This document shows, piece after piece, positions 62,330 through 64,000 of a stretch of 64,000 nt of DNA. Each line of letters opens with the position of its first letter. Position 1 is the first letter of the stretch. A program made the position numbers and the translations under genes. Under the pieces are notes generated by a model. The model saw nothing but the letters and a program-made list of their open reading frames with translations. It was not told the origin of the DNA and did no database searches. Origin of the DNA: Inia geoffrensis (Eukaryota > Chordata > Mammalia > Artiodactyla > Iniidae); assembly GCA_036417435.1 (NCBI GenBank), contig CM070900.1:119180315-119244314 (forward strand), in the 5' to 3' direction.

Positions 62330-64000
62330 GATGACAACATAGGTTGTTTCTGACTTTGCTTCTGTTCACAAGAAGAACAACTAACAGCTATCCAAGAACA
62401 AGACACCACTGAGAATATCCTAGAACACAGTGGTGAGGCTAAAGCACTCCCCGTACCACACAGACTAAGACAGACTTCATTAGAAGGAAAGAGAAGGAGC
62501 TACACTTTGACACATTGCCTCTCCCACAGGCCAGTGCAGCCTCATATAAAGAGGTTTCCCCTGAACCTCTGGTTCCTCCACTGAGAAAAGAGAACCAAGG
62601 TGGGACTACTAGACCACCCCAACATTGTGAGTTGCTTTGCAAGAGCTCCTACTCTGATCTTGTACCACAGGGATTTTGGGGGAATCTGCAGGACTCAAAC
62701 ACTGGGAATCTGACTGTGATGGAGAAAAGGGACAAGCTTGCAATAACCAGCACGTGGATCTTTGCTGACTGAGTTCATACCTGCAATGCCCAAATGGTAA
62801 TCCTAGCCAATGGCTTTGCTCATCTGCAGAACCAAATTAGGAGCACACTCTTTCTGACCAGAGAACTTTGCAGGGTGCAGACGTGCCTGATTTGGAACCT
62901 CAGTTAAGGAGTTCTGCCAGCCTTAGAGCCTGTTTACTCACACCCAGGCAATGAACTCAATCACAACCTCACCCACTGTGGAGAGGATATTCCAGCCCTT
63001 ATCTGACCAGAAGGGCTGCAGTTAACTCCTGGAAGCTGTGCCACCCAGCATCATAAGAGGTGAGTGGGCAGACTTGACAGTTGGCAAAGCAAAGCCAATG
63101 GAAACTTGGAGTGAGGGTCAATGTGAGTTAGACAACAAAGGGCTTTACCAGCTATAAGGCTGCTTCTCTCACTAGGATCATTCAGGAAGTCTATTTTATA
63201 GTCCTGCTCATCGCTGAATACAGCCTTCAGCCTGTCTGACCAGGGAAACTAACTAGAGCACACAGGAAGCTGCATAGTTCATTGAACATCCCTATGTACA
63301 GTGGCACTTGAACAGAGAGCACAGTGCATGGCTTCTGCATTTGCAGAGCAAAACTGGTGGTCCCACCTGACCAGGGAATTCAGTGCACAGTCTGGCCTGA
63401 TTTTGTATAGGCTCAGGGTCCCATCCTGCTGCCTTGCCAGGAAAGGGAAGCTAATTCAGAGCCCCGTCTATTACTGAATATAATACCTAGTCCCAACCAT
63501 CTAGTAAGACTGAAAAGATAATCCAGGCAACTGTGGATCCCATCCTACAGCCTCACTTGGATAGGTTACCAAGCCAGCAGTCCTATCCAACTCTTTTCAG
63601 CCAGTTGCATGCCCCCTCATCCCCATCCTTCAAGCTTAAACAGTTGCTTTGCCCCAAAATAGACGATAATAGCAGGCCCCACCTGCCCAAGGACATTACA
63701 AGCAAACACACCCAGAAACCCCAAACTGAGCTGAGGGTGAAGAACTGCCTTTGCCAAAGGGAATCTGTACAGTTTTGAAGAGCAGCCTGATTACTTAAAT
63801 GCACAGATACCAATGCAAGGAATTAAGGATCACAAAAATATCAGGTATATATGACACTACCAAAGGAAACTAATAAAGCTCCAATAACTCACTCTACAGA
63901 AATGGAGACCTATGAACTGTCAGACAAAGAATTCAGAATAATAATTTTAAGAAAGTTTACTGAACTACAAGAAAACACAGACAACTAAAGAAAAATAAGA
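62330..64000 (+). mobile_element. Old L1M 5' end, running off the window
   Basis: Resembles an L1M 5' UTR: 'aagaagaacaactaacagct', 'ggtttcccctgaacctctgg', a long mid-GC region, then 'agacaaagaattcagaataa' and 'gaactacaagaaaacacaga' near 63920-63980, which correspond to the end of the 5' UTR or the start of ORF1. It is cut by the window edge. Confidence 0.6.

Noticed and set aside
63533..63813. ORFs of 76-81 codons near the right edge.
   Set aside because: Inside an L1M 5' UTR-like region, on both strands, without splice signals or start context.

Overview
The window is AT-rich mammalian nuclear DNA from a whale or dolphin. The clearest species signal is seven tRNA-derived SINEs. Six share one sequence: a 'gggcttccctggtgg' head, a tRNA-like B box, a 'gccgctgagcctg' body and a 'gaggcccgcgtaccgc' end before poly-A. 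This is the cetacean CHR-type SINE. Three large L1 elements have the matching cetartiodactyl L1 structure, and MIR, L2, MER5-like and Charlie-type hAT relics give the usual eutherian background. There is no bacterial, phage or organellar content, no CRISPR and no rRNA or functional tRNA gene.

Layout. 0.1-3.3 kb: an old L1M ORF2 (+) split by a younger L1 3' end (-). 4.1-4.65 kb: two CHR SINEs (-). 5.6-8.8 kb: MIR, an L1 3' end (-), MIR and L2. 9.88-12.76 kb: a complete but dead Charlie3/MER1-like hAT transposon with a SINE inside its transposase. 12.8-24 kb: mostly unique sequence with a MER5-like relic, L1M relics, two SINEs, a MIR and a 225-bp L1 tail with a perfect 12-bp target-site duplication. 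24.0-31.1 kb: near-full-length L1 on the - strand (L1-A). 31.7-33.1 kb: old L1 (-). 34.15-41.54 kb: near-full-length L1 on the + strand (L1-B) with a SINE in its endonuclease domain. 46.02-49.63 kb: an L1 (-) that keeps its 5' end and has lost its 3' half (L1-C). 49.6-58 kb: mostly unique, with a hAT element, MIR and L2 relics and two strong inverted repeats. 58-64 kb: several further L1 fragments, the last running off the window.

Genes. No established protein-coding gene is visible, so the window looks intergenic or deep intronic. The one non-repeat coding candidate is a pair of possible exons on the + strand (43203-43310 and 45537-45665). Both have good splice signals, share one open frame and end at a TGA just before an AATAAA. 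It is a hypothesis, not an established gene.

The mobile elements form a history of nested insertion. SINEs, which borrow L1 machinery, have landed in an L1 endonuclease domain, an L1 5' UTR and a hAT transposase gene. I see no convincing new biological system. The best leads are the candidate exon pair, the SINE that split an L1 endonuclease active-site motif at an L1-type target site, the 5'-to-5' pair of 7-kb L1s, and the near-perfect hairpin at 57.3 kb.
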